Assembly (NCBI GenBank): GCA_937898675.1
Contig: CALEJB010000033.1
Span: 28,403 to 92,402, forward strand
Direction of reading: 5' to 3'
Source: an uncultured Prevotellaceae bacterium
GTDB taxonomy: Bacteria > Bacteroidota > Bacteroidia > Bacteroidales > Muribaculaceae
Length of the DNA: 64,000 bases
The position numbers and the translations under genes are program-made. The notes under the pieces are model-generated. The model searched no databases and was not told the DNA's origin. It saw only the letters and a list, made by a program, of their open reading frames with translations. Positions within the stretch are counted from its first letter, which is position 1, and every line of letters begins with the position of its first letter. Positions 1 to 8,423 of the stretch are shown here, one piece after another.

Positions 1-808
1 CAATAACGACCAGCCGCTGCTCGCCGCGCTTGACGACGGCATGAGCGTTGTTGAGCAGTTTCCATCCCGCGGCGGCCTGCAAGCCGCACAGGGCTTTGCG
101 GTCGGTACCCTTTGCAGCCTCATCGTCCCAATGCACATAGTTGGCATAGTCATGGTTGCCCAGCACCGAGTACACGCCGTCGCGGGCATGCAGGCGGGAC
201 AGCACGCTGCGATAAGGCTCGGCCTCGGCCGACACACGGCTCATGAGGTCACCCGTGAAGCATATCATGTCGGCATGCAAGGCGTTGACGGTATTGACGA
301 TATTCTCTACATCGGCCGTTGCCCCATTGTATGTGCCCAAGTGGGCGTCGCTCCATTGCACGATGCGGTAGCCGTCAAAGGACTCGGGCAGATTATCGAA
401 CGCCATCTCCACCTCGCGCACCTGCAACTGGTGCGGCGTCACCAATGCGCTCCACAGCATCACGGCAAGCACCAGCGCCGCCACGGCAAACGACACCACT
501 GTCAGCCAGCGCAGCTTGAGCCAGCGCCCGACGGCATAGAACGGCATGGCCAGCACCTTGGGCACCAGCAGGGCAAAGAAAACAAAAAGCATGTATTGCG
601 AAGCGGCCACAGCACCCGTTGGGGCATCAGCCTCACGAATCGGCATCACACACAGGGCGACCGGAATGACCGCCGCCGTCACGGCAAGCAGGGCATTGAG
701 CCACGCCGCCCGGCGGTGTCCGGTGCGCCACAGGCGCCGGCAGGCACACACATCCATGACGATGCACAGCACCGCCACAACGATGAGTCCAACCCAGTGA
801 ATTTTCAT
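1..808 (-). CDS. Membrane metallophosphoesterase, 3' end outside window (partial)
   Basis: The frame runs off the left edge; 269 N-terminal residues are visible. Four hydrophobic segments (about residues 5-21, 35-54, 71-87, 100-118) precede a calcineurin-like phosphoesterase domain with the metal-ligand motifs WSDAHLG (152-158), TGDL (185-188) and GNHDY (217-221). This is the architecture of the YkuE/YaeI-like membrane-anchored phosphoesterases; the true substrate is unknown (UDP-diacylglucosamine, nucleotides and phospholipids are all known for relatives). The ATG overlaps the stop of the upstream acyltransferase gene as ATGA (805-808), so the two are translationally coupled, which hints at lipid metabolism. 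The catalytic C-terminal half is not visible, so activity cannot be judged. Confidence 0.85.
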   Translation of the reverse strand, partial: MKIHWVGLIVVAVLCIVMDVCACRRLWRTGHRRAAWLNALLAVTAAVIPVALCVMPIREADAPTGAVAASQYMLFVFFALLVPKVLAMPFYAVGRWLKLRWLTVVSFAVAALVLAVMLWSALVTPHQLQVREVEMAFDNLPESFDGYRIVQWSDAHLGTYNGATADVENIVNTVNALHADMICFTGDLMSRVSAEAEPYRSVLSRLHARDGVYSVLGNHDYANYVHWDDEAAKGTDRKALCGLQAAAGWKLLNNAHAVVKRGEQRLVVI

Positions 809-1980
809 TTGAGTGCTTCGAGGTGGTTGGTCAGCGGATTGCTGTACATCTGCAACATCTTGTTGTACATGTAGAAGCGGTCTGCCTCGCTCAGTTTCAG
901 GCCCTCGGTCTTGTCGATCTGGCCCGAGAGGTATCGCTCAAACGCCTCGCGCTCCTCGGGAGTGTACTTGTCGGCAAAGTGCTTGTCGTCAAACAGGATG
1001 TCGTGGGCGATGAAATTGGTCTTATAGATTTTGTAATTCATGTGGATGGCATGGTCGATGATGGCGCAGACGCGGTCCACCATCAAGAACTTGTCCAGTC
1101 CCTCGGGCACCTTGTCCAGTTCCTCGTTGATGCAGGGCGTGAAGGCATAATGCACCTCGCCCTTGTGACCGGCCATGCCCGTCTTCATGCTGATGAGGTC
1201 GTCGTCGGGCGACTTGCGCCAATTGGGGTTCTTGCTCTTGAGCAAAAATTCCTTGGCCTTGAGGTAATCGTTGGGGTCGTACTCATAACTGATGGCAATG
1301 GGCGCAATATTCAACTCCTTGAGACTCTCGAGGAACGACTTGTCGCGGTTGCCAAAGGCGAGCATCTTGACGAGGCTCTCCTGGGTGCGGTCGTTGCTGT
1401 CCTTGCAGCGGCCCTCGCGCTGGGCAATCCACACCGACGAGCGCTTGTCGTTGAGGGCAAAATGGATGTATCCCGACAGCTGCATAGCGGCGGCAAGCGT
1501 CTGTATGCGACCCACGTTGCGCTTGACGATGAAACTCTTGTTGAGGCGCACCAACTTGGTAATCCAGTCATACACCAGCAGGTTGTTGCCGATGGCGATT
1601 TCGCACGAGTCACGCCCGCCCAGCAGCAGCAGATAACTCAACAGCGCCGAGTCGAGCACGATATCGCGGTGATTGGTGATGAACAGATAGGGTAAATCCT
1701 TGTCCAGGCACTCTGTGCCGCTCGTGGTGAGCGTTGTGCCCGTCTTGGCGTTCATCCCCTCGACAAAGGGGCGCATCACCTTCACCTGGAACTCATGCTT
1801 GGAATTCATCCCCAGCAGCACGCGCTTGAGTTGAGAGTACTTGTAGTTAGGCAGCATCATGTTTACAAGTTCCTGGAATCCAGGCTCCTGTACCAGAATC
1901 GACATCTCGGTCTGGAAATCCTTGTCAGCAGTCGGACAAATGTCCTGATACTCCACCGGAATTGGTATGTTCTCGTTCAT
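805..1980 (-). CDS. PlsC/PlsB-like 1-acyl-glycerol-3-phosphate acyltransferase family protein
   Basis: A 391-residue protein without signal peptide. The family motif appears as NHRDIVLDS (His about residue 104), a variant of HX4D with one extra residue, followed about 85 residues later by QREGRCKD, equivalent to the EGxR substrate-binding motif. Members transfer an acyl chain to (lyso)phosphatidic acid or related acceptors at the inner membrane; this large soluble-looking variant is common in Bacteroidales and its exact acceptor is not established. A longer frame could begin at 2013, but a TATCTTTG box at 2011-2018 would put the transcript start near 2004, so the ATG at 1980 is chosen. The stop overlaps the start of the downstream phosphoesterase. 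Confidence 0.82.
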   Translation of the reverse strand: MNENIPIPVEYQDICPTADKDFQTEMSILVQEPGFQELVNMMLPNYKYSQLKRVLLGMNSKHEFQVKVMRPFVEGMNAKTGTTLTTSGTECLDKDLPYLFITNHRDIVLDSALLSYLLLLGGRDSCEIAIGNNLLVYDWITKLVRLNKSFIVKRNVGRIQTLAAAMQLSGYIHFALNDKRSSVWIAQREGRCKDSNDRTQESLVKMLAFGNRDKSFLESLKELNIAPIAISYEYDPNDYLKAKEFLLKSKNPNWRKSPDDDLISMKTGMAGHKGEVHYAFTPCINEELDKVPEGLDKFLMVDRVCAIIDHAIHMNYKIYKTNFIAHDILFDDKHFADKYTPEEREAFERYLSGQIDKTEGLKLSEADRFYMYNKMLQMYSNPLTNHLEALK

Positions 1981-2010
1981 AGCAGTATTGAGTAATTGTC
2001 TTGTAACCGA

Positions 2011-2018
2011 CAAAGATA
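2011..2018 (-). promoter_or_regulatory. -7 box of the acyltransferase-phosphoesterase operon
   Basis: TATCTTTG on the minus strand fits the Bacteroidetes TAnnTTTG consensus, about 30 nt upstream of the chosen ATG. No clear -33 TTTG is seen. Confidence 0.6.
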
Positions 2019-2096
2019 GACAATTTTTAGTAGATTTGCGCCACCCGAGGGAATTTTTCGGAAAAAATCACTCATCCAAAAACTGCCTGATGCGGT

Positions 2097-2528
2097 TTAG
2101 TCAATATAAAGGTAGCAATCGAGGTTCGCACCGCCCACGCTGATGAATGTGCATTGATGCACGCACACATATTTATCGGCCTCTGGGACGTAATCCTCGG
2201 TATAAACACCGTCAAACATGCCGATGTATTTTTCCTTCAAGTAGGCGTTGATGACGCAGCGGCGGGTTTTCTTGTCAAAGGACTTGAGCCTGAGCGTACG
2301 GCGGGCGCGCTCCTGTCCGTCGAGGGTGTAGTAGCCTGTTGTCCCCTCCATGACAAAGTCGGGGCAGTGCGTCTCGCCGATATTGCCCCACAGGCTCATG
2401 TACACCTTTTGCCGCTGTGCCTTTTTGGCACTCGCCGGCGCGGCGTTTGCACCCATCGGTGCGGATGACGGCATCTCCGACATCACCAGTGCGCTTAGCG
2501 CAACCAGTAATAAGAAAAAACTTTTCAT
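2097..2528 (-). CDS. Small exported hypothetical protein
   Basis: A 143-residue product. The start at 2528 gives a clear Sec signal peptide (MKSFFLLLVALSALVMS) and is supported by a promoter 25 nt upstream; a frame extension to 2612 would read through that promoter and is rejected. The mature part contains a basic linker (SAKKAQRQK) and a compact domain of about 100 residues with several aromatic residues and three Cys that could form disulfides. No family recognised. It is monocistronic, as the flanking genes have their own signals. Confidence 0.65.
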   Translation of the reverse strand: MKSFFLLLVALSALVMSEMPSSAPMGANAAPASAKKAQRQKVYMSLWGNIGETHCPDFVMEGTTGYYTLDGQERARRTLRLKSFDKKTRRCVINAYLKEKYIGMFDGVYTEDYVPEADKYVCVHQCTFISVGGANLDCYLYID

Positions 2529-2552
2529 AGTAAGTTTAGTTAACAACATCCG

Positions 2553-2584
2553 CAAAAGTATAGAATAATCTTCTCCATACCAAA
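2553..2584 (-). promoter_or_regulatory. Promoter of the small exported protein at 2097-2528
   Basis: On the minus strand, TACTTTTG (2560-2553) is preceded by TTTG (2584-2581) with a 20-nt gap, a complete Bacteroidetes -33/-7 pair. Confidence 0.7.
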
Positions 2585-2609
2585 TTTTCAATTCCAAATG
2601 TTTGCCAAA

Positions 2610-2652
2610 CAATACAAAAGTGCCGGCCCTGGCTGTTGCCGGGTCGGCACTT
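2610..2652 (-). terminator. Rho-independent terminator of the lipoprotein gene at 2673-3125
   Basis: Arms AAGTGCCG/CGGCACTT (2618-2625 and 2645-2652) enclose a G+C-rich interior that can pair further; on the minus strand the hairpin is followed by TTTTGTATTG. Confidence 0.7.
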
Positions 2653-2672
2653 GATGATAAAATGTCGGTGGC

Positions 2673-3125
2673 TCACTTGAGCTTGCCGCTGTGGCTGAAC
2701 TCGCCGCCATGGCACTTGAAGTAGATGTCGTAGGTCTTGTGCTCCACATCCACGTGGCACACCAGGTCGGTGACCATGAAATCGGGCGAGGGCACTGCCG
2801 TGGCACCCATCATCAGGAAAGGCACGAGACCGGTGCCCTGGTAGGTAAACACCTTGCCGCTGGCGGTGCAGGGCGCATCGATGCGGATGTTCATCGCGGG
2901 CGACTGGCGCTCGCCAATCGAGAAGCTCACATGGTACAGATATATGCTACTCAACTCATTATCGGTGTTGATGTCAAAGGTGAAATGCGTGTCGGTGTCG
3001 GGATTGTCGCACACGCTCTCGATGTTTTGCACGGGGCTGACGGGTTCACTCTTCTCGTCGTCGCCGCACGACCACAGCACCAGGCTCAAGGCGGCAATCA
3101 TCATGATGGATAAAAATTTCTTCAT
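2673..3125 (-). CDS. Small lipoprotein, probably surface-exposed
   Basis: A 150-residue lipoprotein. The N-terminus MKKFLSIMMIAALSLVLWSC ends in a lipobox with Cys20, followed by GDDEKSE. An acidic cluster right after the Cys resembles the Bacteroidetes lipoprotein export signal that directs lipoproteins to the outside of the outer membrane (known from family studies; inferred here). The body is beta-rich by composition with four further Cys (positions about 39, 86, 123, 138). No functional family recognised. It has its own terminator at 2610-2652; no convincing promoter was found upstream. Confidence 0.7.
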   Translation of the reverse strand: MKKFLSIMMIAALSLVLWSCGDDEKSEPVSPVQNIESVCDNPDTDTHFTFDINTDNELSSIYLYHVSFSIGERQSPAMNIRIDAPCTASGKVFTYQGTGLVPFLMMGATAVPSPDFMVTDLVCHVDVEHKTYDIYFKCHGGEFSHSGKLK

Positions 3126-3184
3126 TGTTCTTAATTATTGGTTTTTAGGAATCGTCAGTTGCTCCAAGGGAAAAATATCAACAA

Positions 3185-3859
3185 TCATTGGCACATCAAT
3201 TCAACGCAGGCGGCTGCCAGCAGGGCGATGACCGTTACCCATACTGAGCCTGCGACCAGGCGGGCGTCGATGGGGGTGTAGTCAATCGGCGACAGTTGCA
3301 GGCGTTGCTGGAGCGATAGGTATAGGCGATAGACCAGCCATCCGACCAGCAGACCGAGAATGGTGCCGCCCAAGATGTCGCCCGGGTAGTGCACGCCCAG
3401 GTACATGCGGCTGTAGCATTGCAATGCGGCCCACACAAACAGCGAGACCGCCACCACGCGGCGGCGCATCAGCAACGACACAAACATCACCGCTGCAAAC
3501 GAGTTGGCGGCATGGCTCGACACAAAGCCGTATCTTCCTCCCTTATAGCCATTGACAATGTGGACCAGCCCTGTCAACGACGGGTCTTGGGTGGGCCGCA
3601 AGCGTTCCACCAAAGGCTTGATGATGGTTGCCGACACCTGGTCGGCAACCACGAACACCAGCACCAGCATGGCAATGGTAAGCAATGCCGTGCGGCGGCG
3701 TGAAGCATCGCGCAGCAGCACCCACAGCAAGGCAAACAGCAACAGCAAAGAAGCCCATAATGCTGTCAGCAACGGCCAAAAAGCGTCCTGGAAAGCATCG
3801 TTCAGCCCGTTGATGGCCAACAGCGCCTCGGTGTCAATATCGTTGAGGTATTCAATCAT
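3185..3859 (-). CDS. PAP2-family membrane phosphatase (last gene of the Bat operon)
   Basis: A 224-residue membrane protein with about five or six hydrophobic segments and the three phosphatidic-acid-phosphatase signatures: KPLVERLRP (KX6RP, from residue 81), SSHA (114-117, the PSGH equivalent) and SRMYLGVHYPGD (150-161, SRX5HX3D). PAP2 enzymes dephosphorylate undecaprenyl pyrophosphate, phosphatidate/PGP or lipid A on the periplasmic face; which substrate applies cannot be read here. The ATG at 3859 overlaps the batE stop as ATGA (3856-3859), tying it to the Bat operon. A longer frame to 3925 would lie inside batE and is rejected. Confidence 0.88.
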   Translation of the reverse strand: MIEYLNDIDTEALLAINGLNDAFQDAFWPLLTALWASLLLLFALLWVLLRDASRRRTALLTIAMLVLVFVVADQVSATIIKPLVERLRPTQDPSLTGLVHIVNGYKGGRYGFVSSHAANSFAAVMFVSLLMRRRVVAVSLFVWAALQCYSRMYLGVHYPGDILGGTILGLLVGWLVYRLYLSLQQRLQLSPIDYTPIDARLVAGSVWVTVIALLAAACVELMCQ

Positions 3860-4626
3860 ATCACTTCCACATCCTTGGCCATAATCCATGCCCTGTGCCC
3901 GCCGGCAGTGGACACATTGAGCCACTTTTCCTTGCCTTTTTCGCTCAGTGAATCGACAATCTCGACACGCGTGCCCTGCTGCAGTTCAAAGGCCTCTTCC
4001 TGCTTGTCGCGCGGCTCACGAGGAGCGGTGCTCAGCGTCACCTTTTCGGGCATGACGATGGCGCCGTTGCCCGCCGTGCCCTTGTGATAGACATGGAAGG
4101 CCGATGACACGGCGATGATGCTCAACACAAGCAACACCGCGCCGCCAAAGAACCCGACCTTGCGCACGGACACGCTGTCCACGAACAGATAGGCGGCAAC
4201 GCCCGCCAAGAACAGGACAAACAACACGATGGCCATCACCGCCCATGTGTTGCTCGGCAGGCGGCACATCGTCTGGTCCACCCAGTTGCTGAACCACGAG
4301 TCGCCCGCGTCGTCGGGCAACTGCATCTTGCTGCGCACAAACTCCAGGTCATAGCGCGCGTCACCGTTTGACGGGTCCAGCACCAGCGCGCGCTCGTAGT
4401 ACAGCACGGCATGGGCATTATCCTTGAGGCGGTAATAGGTGTCGCCGATGTTGGTGTACAGGTCCGACGACACACCGGTCTTCTCGGCCTCCTGCTGATA
4501 CAGTTTCAGGGCCTCGTTATAGAGTTCCTGCTTATAGGCCTGGTTTGCACGGTCGATATTGGCATTGGCGGCCGCCAGCGGCAGCACGGCCAGCGCTATG
4601 ATGATAAAGGCAATGATCTGTTTCAT
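3856..4626 (-). CDS. batE: BatE-like TPR/SH3 protein of the Bacteroides aerotolerance operon
   Basis: A 256-residue protein with a signal peptide (MKQIIAFIIIALAVLPLAAANA), two to three tetratricopeptide motifs (about residues 24-105: NIDRANQAYKQ, SDLYTNIGDTYYR, HAVLYYERALVLDP), two transmembrane segments (about 125-146 and 155-175) and a C-terminal bacterial SH3-like domain (about 190-256, ending in RAWIMAKDVEVI). This order matches BatE of Bacteroides, a periplasmic scaffold proposed to work with BatA-D. The start at 4626 overlaps the batD stop by ATGA; its stop overlaps the PAP2 start the same way. Upstream in-frame residues without signal-peptide character are rejected. Confidence 0.88.
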   Translation of the reverse strand: MKQIIAFIIIALAVLPLAAANANIDRANQAYKQELYNEALKLYQQEAEKTGVSSDLYTNIGDTYYRLKDNAHAVLYYERALVLDPSNGDARYDLEFVRSKMQLPDDAGDSWFSNWVDQTMCRLPSNTWAVMAIVLFVLFLAGVAAYLFVDSVSVRKVGFFGGAVLLVLSIIAVSSAFHVYHKGTAGNGAIVMPEKVTLSTAPREPRDKQEEAFELQQGTRVEIVDSLSEKGKEKWLNVSTAGGHRAWIMAKDVEVI

Positions 4627-6455
4627 GACTGCTCGGTGGTTACGGAATCTTTTTTGCGGTTGACACGCTCCAGGCGGTCGATGATGCCCGCCGCCTCGTC
4701 CAGCACGGCGTTCATGTCGCCCGAGGCCAACTCGGGGGCATATTGGGCAAACTCGCATTTGTCTATCAGCACGATGGACTCGCCGCGCAGCGCCTCATCA
4801 ACGCCATAGCGTTCCAACTCGGCATTGATGTTGTCCTTGCTCAGTTCGCTCACGGGAATCGACAGTTTGTCGCTCATGTATCCCCACAGGGCATTCAGCA
4901 TCTCGGCATAGAAGCCGTTGCTGTCCTGCTTGGCGGCCAGAGCCCGGGCCGACTTCAGGCGGCGCTGGGCCACCTTGCTGGCGCGCTTGGAGCGCATGCG
5001 GCGCACATCGGCGCGTTCCCTTAACTGCTTGCGGTAGTACATCATCAAGCCAGCAAACGCCAACATCGGCAGCAGGAACCACAGCCAGTAAGTCCAACTG
5101 TCCACAAGATAGGTGTGCGTCTTCTGCAGGTCCAGGTCGCCAGTCTTAATGGGCCGGATGTCCATATTCTTCATGCGGTAATGGTTGCTGGGCTGGCCTG
5201 CGCCCTTGGCCACCTTGAGGTGGCGGGCGGGAATCTTCAAGGTCACATACTGGCCCGTCTCGGGGTTGAAGTAGGTGAAGTCGCCCGCAGGGATGTCAAA
5301 CTCGCCCGCAAACTGCGGGATGAACGAATAGTCCACCACCACCTTGCCGCTCATGTCGCCGCCGCCGTCATTGACGCTGGCGTCGGTCTTGGGGTCATAC
5401 ACATCAAACTGCTCGGGAAACTTGACCTCGGGCGCCTTGATGTACTTGATGTTGCCCGTTCCGCTGATAATGTATCGCAATGTGGCGGCGCTGTAGGTCT
5501 TGAGTCCCGCGGCGGGCTTGACCTCACTGGAGATGCTGAACTTGCCCACGGCGCCCGTGAACGATGCAGGCTTGGGCTCGGGCAGCGGCAGCACATTGAT
5601 GGTGGAGGTGTTGCTCGTGACCTTGAGCTGTTTTTCGACGGGCTGGGAGATGGTGCCAAAGATACTCCTGTAGGTATCGAACTGCACCACATTCACATCA
5701 TAGTTGCCCGACGTGATGGTCAATTTGCCGCTCTGCTGCGGATAGAGGATGCACTTCTTGAGTGTGGCGACCATGTATTGCTGACCGTTGAGCGTCTCCA
5801 CCTTGTTGAGACTGGGCTGCATGGGGATTTCCTCGATAAGGAAACCGTCAAACGACGGCTGGATGGTGGGCATGAACTGCGACACCTGGTACTTGGTGTA
5901 CAACTTGATGGTACATACCACCGCCTGCTGCTCATAGACGCGCGGCTTGTTCAACTCAATGCGCACAAACAAGTCCTTGCCGGTCACGGCCTTGTCGGCC
6001 GTCTGTGTCATCGGGTCGCTATAAGCGGTCGGCGCGCCGGGGGTGCGCTGCTGCGGCTGTGATTGGCTGGGCCGGCTGCCTGATGCCACCACTTCGATGG
6101 TAACGGGATTGGTTGACATGCGCTTGCCGCCAACCGTGACCGAAGCGGCGCCAATGTGGCAGCGGCCCGTCTGGGTAGCCTTGTAGGTCATCGTGAACTC
6201 GACGCTCGAGCTCTGGCTGGTCTTGCCGTTGATGGATGACCAGCTGGAGCTGCGGGACTCGGCAGGGCCGTAAAGCAAGTTGGCGCCGCTCACCTGGGGC
6301 GGCGTGAAATTGCTGGCATCGGCATTGCTGAGCACAAACGTCACGCTGAACCTCTCGCCCTCGGCGACCTGCCTGGGAGCCCTGACGGTGAACGATGCCG
6401 CCTGCGACACCAGCACCGTGAGGAGCAAGATTGCTATGTAAAATATGCGCTTCAT
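4623..6455 (-). CDS. batD: BatD, large periplasmic Bat protein
   Basis: A 610-residue protein with signal peptide (MKRIFYIAILLLTVLVSQAA), a long beta-rich periplasmic region made of repeated Ig-like modules (for instance the RAPRQVAEGERF, IELNKPRVYEQQAV and LRYIISGTGNIKYIK stretches), a transmembrane segment near residues 452-472 (WLWFLLPMLAFAGLMMYY) and a basic, helical cytoplasmic tail of about 135 residues. Length and layout agree with BatD of the aerotolerance operon. The product probably presents the periplasmic assembly platform for the von Willebrand proteins BatA/BatB. It lies 27 nt after batC and overlaps batE by four bases. Confidence 0.9.
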   Translation of the reverse strand: MKRIFYIAILLLTVLVSQAASFTVRAPRQVAEGERFSVTFVLSNADASNFTPPQVSGANLLYGPAESRSSSWSSINGKTSQSSSVEFTMTYKATQTGRCHIGAASVTVGGKRMSTNPVTIEVVASGSRPSQSQPQQRTPGAPTAYSDPMTQTADKAVTGKDLFVRIELNKPRVYEQQAVVCTIKLYTKYQVSQFMPTIQPSFDGFLIEEIPMQPSLNKVETLNGQQYMVATLKKCILYPQQSGKLTITSGNYDVNVVQFDTYRSIFGTISQPVEKQLKVTSNTSTINVLPLPEPKPASFTGAVGKFSISSEVKPAAGLKTYSAATLRYIISGTGNIKYIKAPEVKFPEQFDVYDPKTDASVNDGGGDMSGKVVVDYSFIPQFAGEFDIPAGDFTYFNPETGQYVTLKIPARHLKVAKGAGQPSNHYRMKNMDIRPIKTGDLDLQKTHTYLVDSWTYWLWFLLPMLAFAGLMMYYRKQLRERADVRRMRSKRASKVAQRRLKSARALAAKQDSNGFYAEMLNALWGYMSDKLSIPVSELSKDNINAELERYGVDEALRGESIVLIDKCEFAQYAPELASGDMNAVLDEAAGIIDRLERVNRKKDSVTTEQS

Positions 6456-6482
6456 TGCATCAATTGTCTGTCGTAAAAACCA

Positions 6483-7334
6483 TCACCACTTGTTGCCCGT
6501 GCGTCGGCGTTCATGCCGCTGCTGCTGTGCCTGCTGCGCATTGATGCGTTGCTGGGTGGCGCGCTCACGGTCCTGCATGGCCTTGAGCACCTGCTCGGCG
6601 TTTTGCTGGCTCATGCCGCCTTGTTGCTGTTGCTGCTGCTGGTTTTGGTTATTCTGGTTATTTTGATTCTGCTTATCTTGCTTGTCTTTGTTCTGTTGGT
6701 CTTTATTTTGGTCCTTGTTCTTATCTTTGTTCTGGTCCTTATCTTTGTTCTGGTCTTTGTTCTTGTCCTTATTCTTGTCCTTGTTTTGGTCTTTGTTCTT
6801 GTCCTTATTCTTGTCCTGCTCCTGCTTCTTGAGCTGGGCGAGACGCAGGTTGTCGCGTGCGTGGTCGTCATCGGGATTGCAGCGCAGGGCCTGCTTGTAG
6901 AATTCCACGGCCTGGTCATACTGCTGCCGGCCGTAGGCGATATTGCCCAGGTCATAACTGGCCTTGCCGCGCAACAACTTGTCGCTGGCGTTCTTGGCCA
7001 CATTGGTGAGGAGTTCCTCGGCCTGGTTCATCGGGTTGTTGGCGTCGTCCTGCTTGGCGGTGGCACTGCCCTGTCGCATGAGCGCAGTGGCGAGGTTGAA
7101 CTGGGCCTTCTCGCTATTGGGATTGGCCTGCAGAGCCTTGCGGTACTCCACCTCGGCCTCGGCATAGCGCTTTTTCTCATACAGTTTGTTGCCGGCGCGA
7201 AGGCAGGAACGCTCCTGCTTGGTCATCTTGGGACCCTGCGGAGCCCTGGCCTGAACAGGCATGACACTCGCCAGCGCCATCACGGCGGCGAGGACGCCCG
7301 CGAATAACCAGTTTTTGTTATTTCTTATCGTCAT
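6483..7334 (-). CDS. batC: BatC, TPR protein with a long Asn-Lys-Asp / Gln repeat tail
   Basis: A 283-residue exported protein. A signal peptide follows the start at 7334 (WLFAGVLAAVMALASVMPVQA); three TPR motifs cover about residues 35-165 (NKLYEKKRYAEAEVEYRKAL, SYDLGNIAYGRQQYDQAVEF). Residues about 172-217 are a near-perfect N-K-D-K/Q tandem repeat, followed by a QNNQNNQ-type stretch and a C-terminal charged helix (QQRINAQQAQQQRHERRR). BatC is a soluble periplasmic partner in the Bat complex. The gene overlaps the end of batB by 17 bases. The repeat tract is likely length-variable between strains. Confidence 0.88.
   Translation of the reverse strand: MTIRNNKNWLFAGVLAAVMALASVMPVQARAPQGPKMTKQERSCLRAGNKLYEKKRYAEAEVEYRKALQANPNSEKAQFNLATALMRQGSATAKQDDANNPMNQAEELLTNVAKNASDKLLRGKASYDLGNIAYGRQQYDQAVEFYKQALRCNPDDDHARDNLRLAQLKKQEQDKNKDKNKDQNKDKNKDKNKDQNKDKDQNKDKNKDQNKDQQNKDKQDKQNQNNQNNQNQQQQQQQGGMSQQNAEQVLKAMQDRERATQQRINAQQAQQQRHERRRTGNKW
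6618..6816 (+). repeat. Low-complexity coding repeat in batC
   Basis: Imperfect tandem repetition of 6- to 18-base units (on the plus strand built from CTTGTC, CTTATC, TTTGTTCTGG) over 6681-6816 encodes the NKDKNKDQ tract; 6618-6680 encodes the adjoining Asn/Gln-rich tract. It is translated in frame, and no stop interrupts it. Confidence 0.85.
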
Positions 7335-8397
7335 TTTGTTTCTTGATATCGATGATGTCGTTGGTTTTCTTGTCCTTGGTGAAGAAATTGTAGCGCTTGA
7401 GCCACGGGTTCTTGCGCTCGAGCAAGAGCAGCAAGGCGAGCAACAAGAGCAGTGCCAGGGCAGCAAACACGGGGAACTGCTCGTCGTGCTGAGTGTAGGT
7501 CACGGCGGCAAGGTCACTCTTGGCCAGCTTGTCGAGCGTCTCCTGCAGCGTCGCGAAGGCATCGCTCGCGATGCCCGAGATATAGACACCGTCGCCGGCA
7601 TCGGCAATCTGCTGCGCCACCTTCTCGTTGAGGTAGGTGGTCACAGGGTTGCCCTGGTCGTCGGTCATGTAACCGCCGTCCATGGGAATGGGAGCACCCT
7701 TGGTGGAGCCCACGCCGATGACATCGACCTGGACACCCATCTTGGCCGCGTTCTTGGCCGCCTCGACGGCATCGTCCTCAAAGTTCTCGCCGTCGGTGAT
7801 GATGATAATCGCCTTTTGGGCAGTCTTGCTCTGCGAGAACCCGTTGAGCGCCATGTTGATAGCGGCACCGATGGCAGTGCCCTGGGTGGGCGCCATGCTG
7901 GTGCTGATGCCGTCAAGGAACAGTTTCGCCGATGCGGCGTCACCGGTCATTGGCATCTGCATATAGGCATTGCCGGCAAACACGATAAGTCCCAACTTAT
8001 TGTTCTCGAGGCGGTCGAGGAGTTTCTGCAAAATCATCTTGGAACGCTGCAAGCGGCTCACATCCTGCGGATTGTCGGTGCTGGATGCATTCATCGAGTT
8101 GGAAACGTCAACAGCCACCATCACCTCGATGCCGTGAACGCGGGCAGTCGTCTTGCTGGAGCCGGCGCGGGGCCGTGCCAGCACCACGATGACCATGGCC
8201 AGCAACAGCATCTCAATGACGAGCCTTATCCACGGCTTGTAGCGCGACACCTCGGGCATGAGCGGGTCGATTGACGACCGCTTGCCGTAGCGTGCCAGGC
8301 GGCCGGCGCGGTCGCGGCGGTTCCACAGCAGCAGCAGCAACAGCGCGGGCAGCAACAGCAGCAGATAGAAATATTGTGGATGAGCAAAGTTAATCAT
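7318..8397 (-). CDS. batB: BatB, membrane-anchored von Willebrand factor A protein
   Basis: A 359-residue protein. Two hydrophobic segments near the N-terminus (about 10-25 and 58-75), a vWA domain (about 90-275) with an intact metal-ion-dependent adhesion site (DVSNS from residue 97, the Thr of PTQGTAIG, and TDGE), and a C-terminal transmembrane helix near 315-333. This is the BatB layout. vWA proteins of this type usually cooperate with the MoxR AAA+ ATPase encoded at the head of the operon to remodel or assemble envelope proteins. It lies 26 nt after batA and overlaps batC by 17 bases. Confidence 0.92.
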   Translation of the reverse strand: MINFAHPQYFYLLLLLPALLLLLLWNRRDRAGRLARYGKRSSIDPLMPEVSRYKPWIRLVIEMLLLAMVIVVLARPRAGSSKTTARVHGIEVMVAVDVSNSMNASSTDNPQDVSRLQRSKMILQKLLDRLENNKLGLIVFAGNAYMQMPMTGDAASAKLFLDGISTSMAPTQGTAIGAAINMALNGFSQSKTAQKAIIIITDGENFEDDAVEAAKNAAKMGVQVDVIGVGSTKGAPIPMDGGYMTDDQGNPVTTYLNEKVAQQIADAGDGVYISGIASDAFATLQETLDKLAKSDLAAVTYTQHDEQFPVFAALALLLLLALLLLLERKNPWLKRYNFFTKDKKTNDIIDIKKQNDDKK

Positions 8398-8423
8398 AAC
8401 TCAATACATCTTCTATTAGTCGG

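Noticed and set aside
2529..2612. N-terminal extension of the small exported protein
   Set aside because: It would read through the promoter and bury the signal peptide.
6681..6816. Tandem repeats as a possible CRISPR array
   Set aside because: Units are 6-18 bases, have no unique spacers and are translated in frame in batC.
6513..7307. Plus-strand hydrophobic frame (Leu/Val/Phe-rich)
   Set aside because: It is the reverse reading of the BatC NKD repeat, which yields VLVFVLVL-type sequence by chance.
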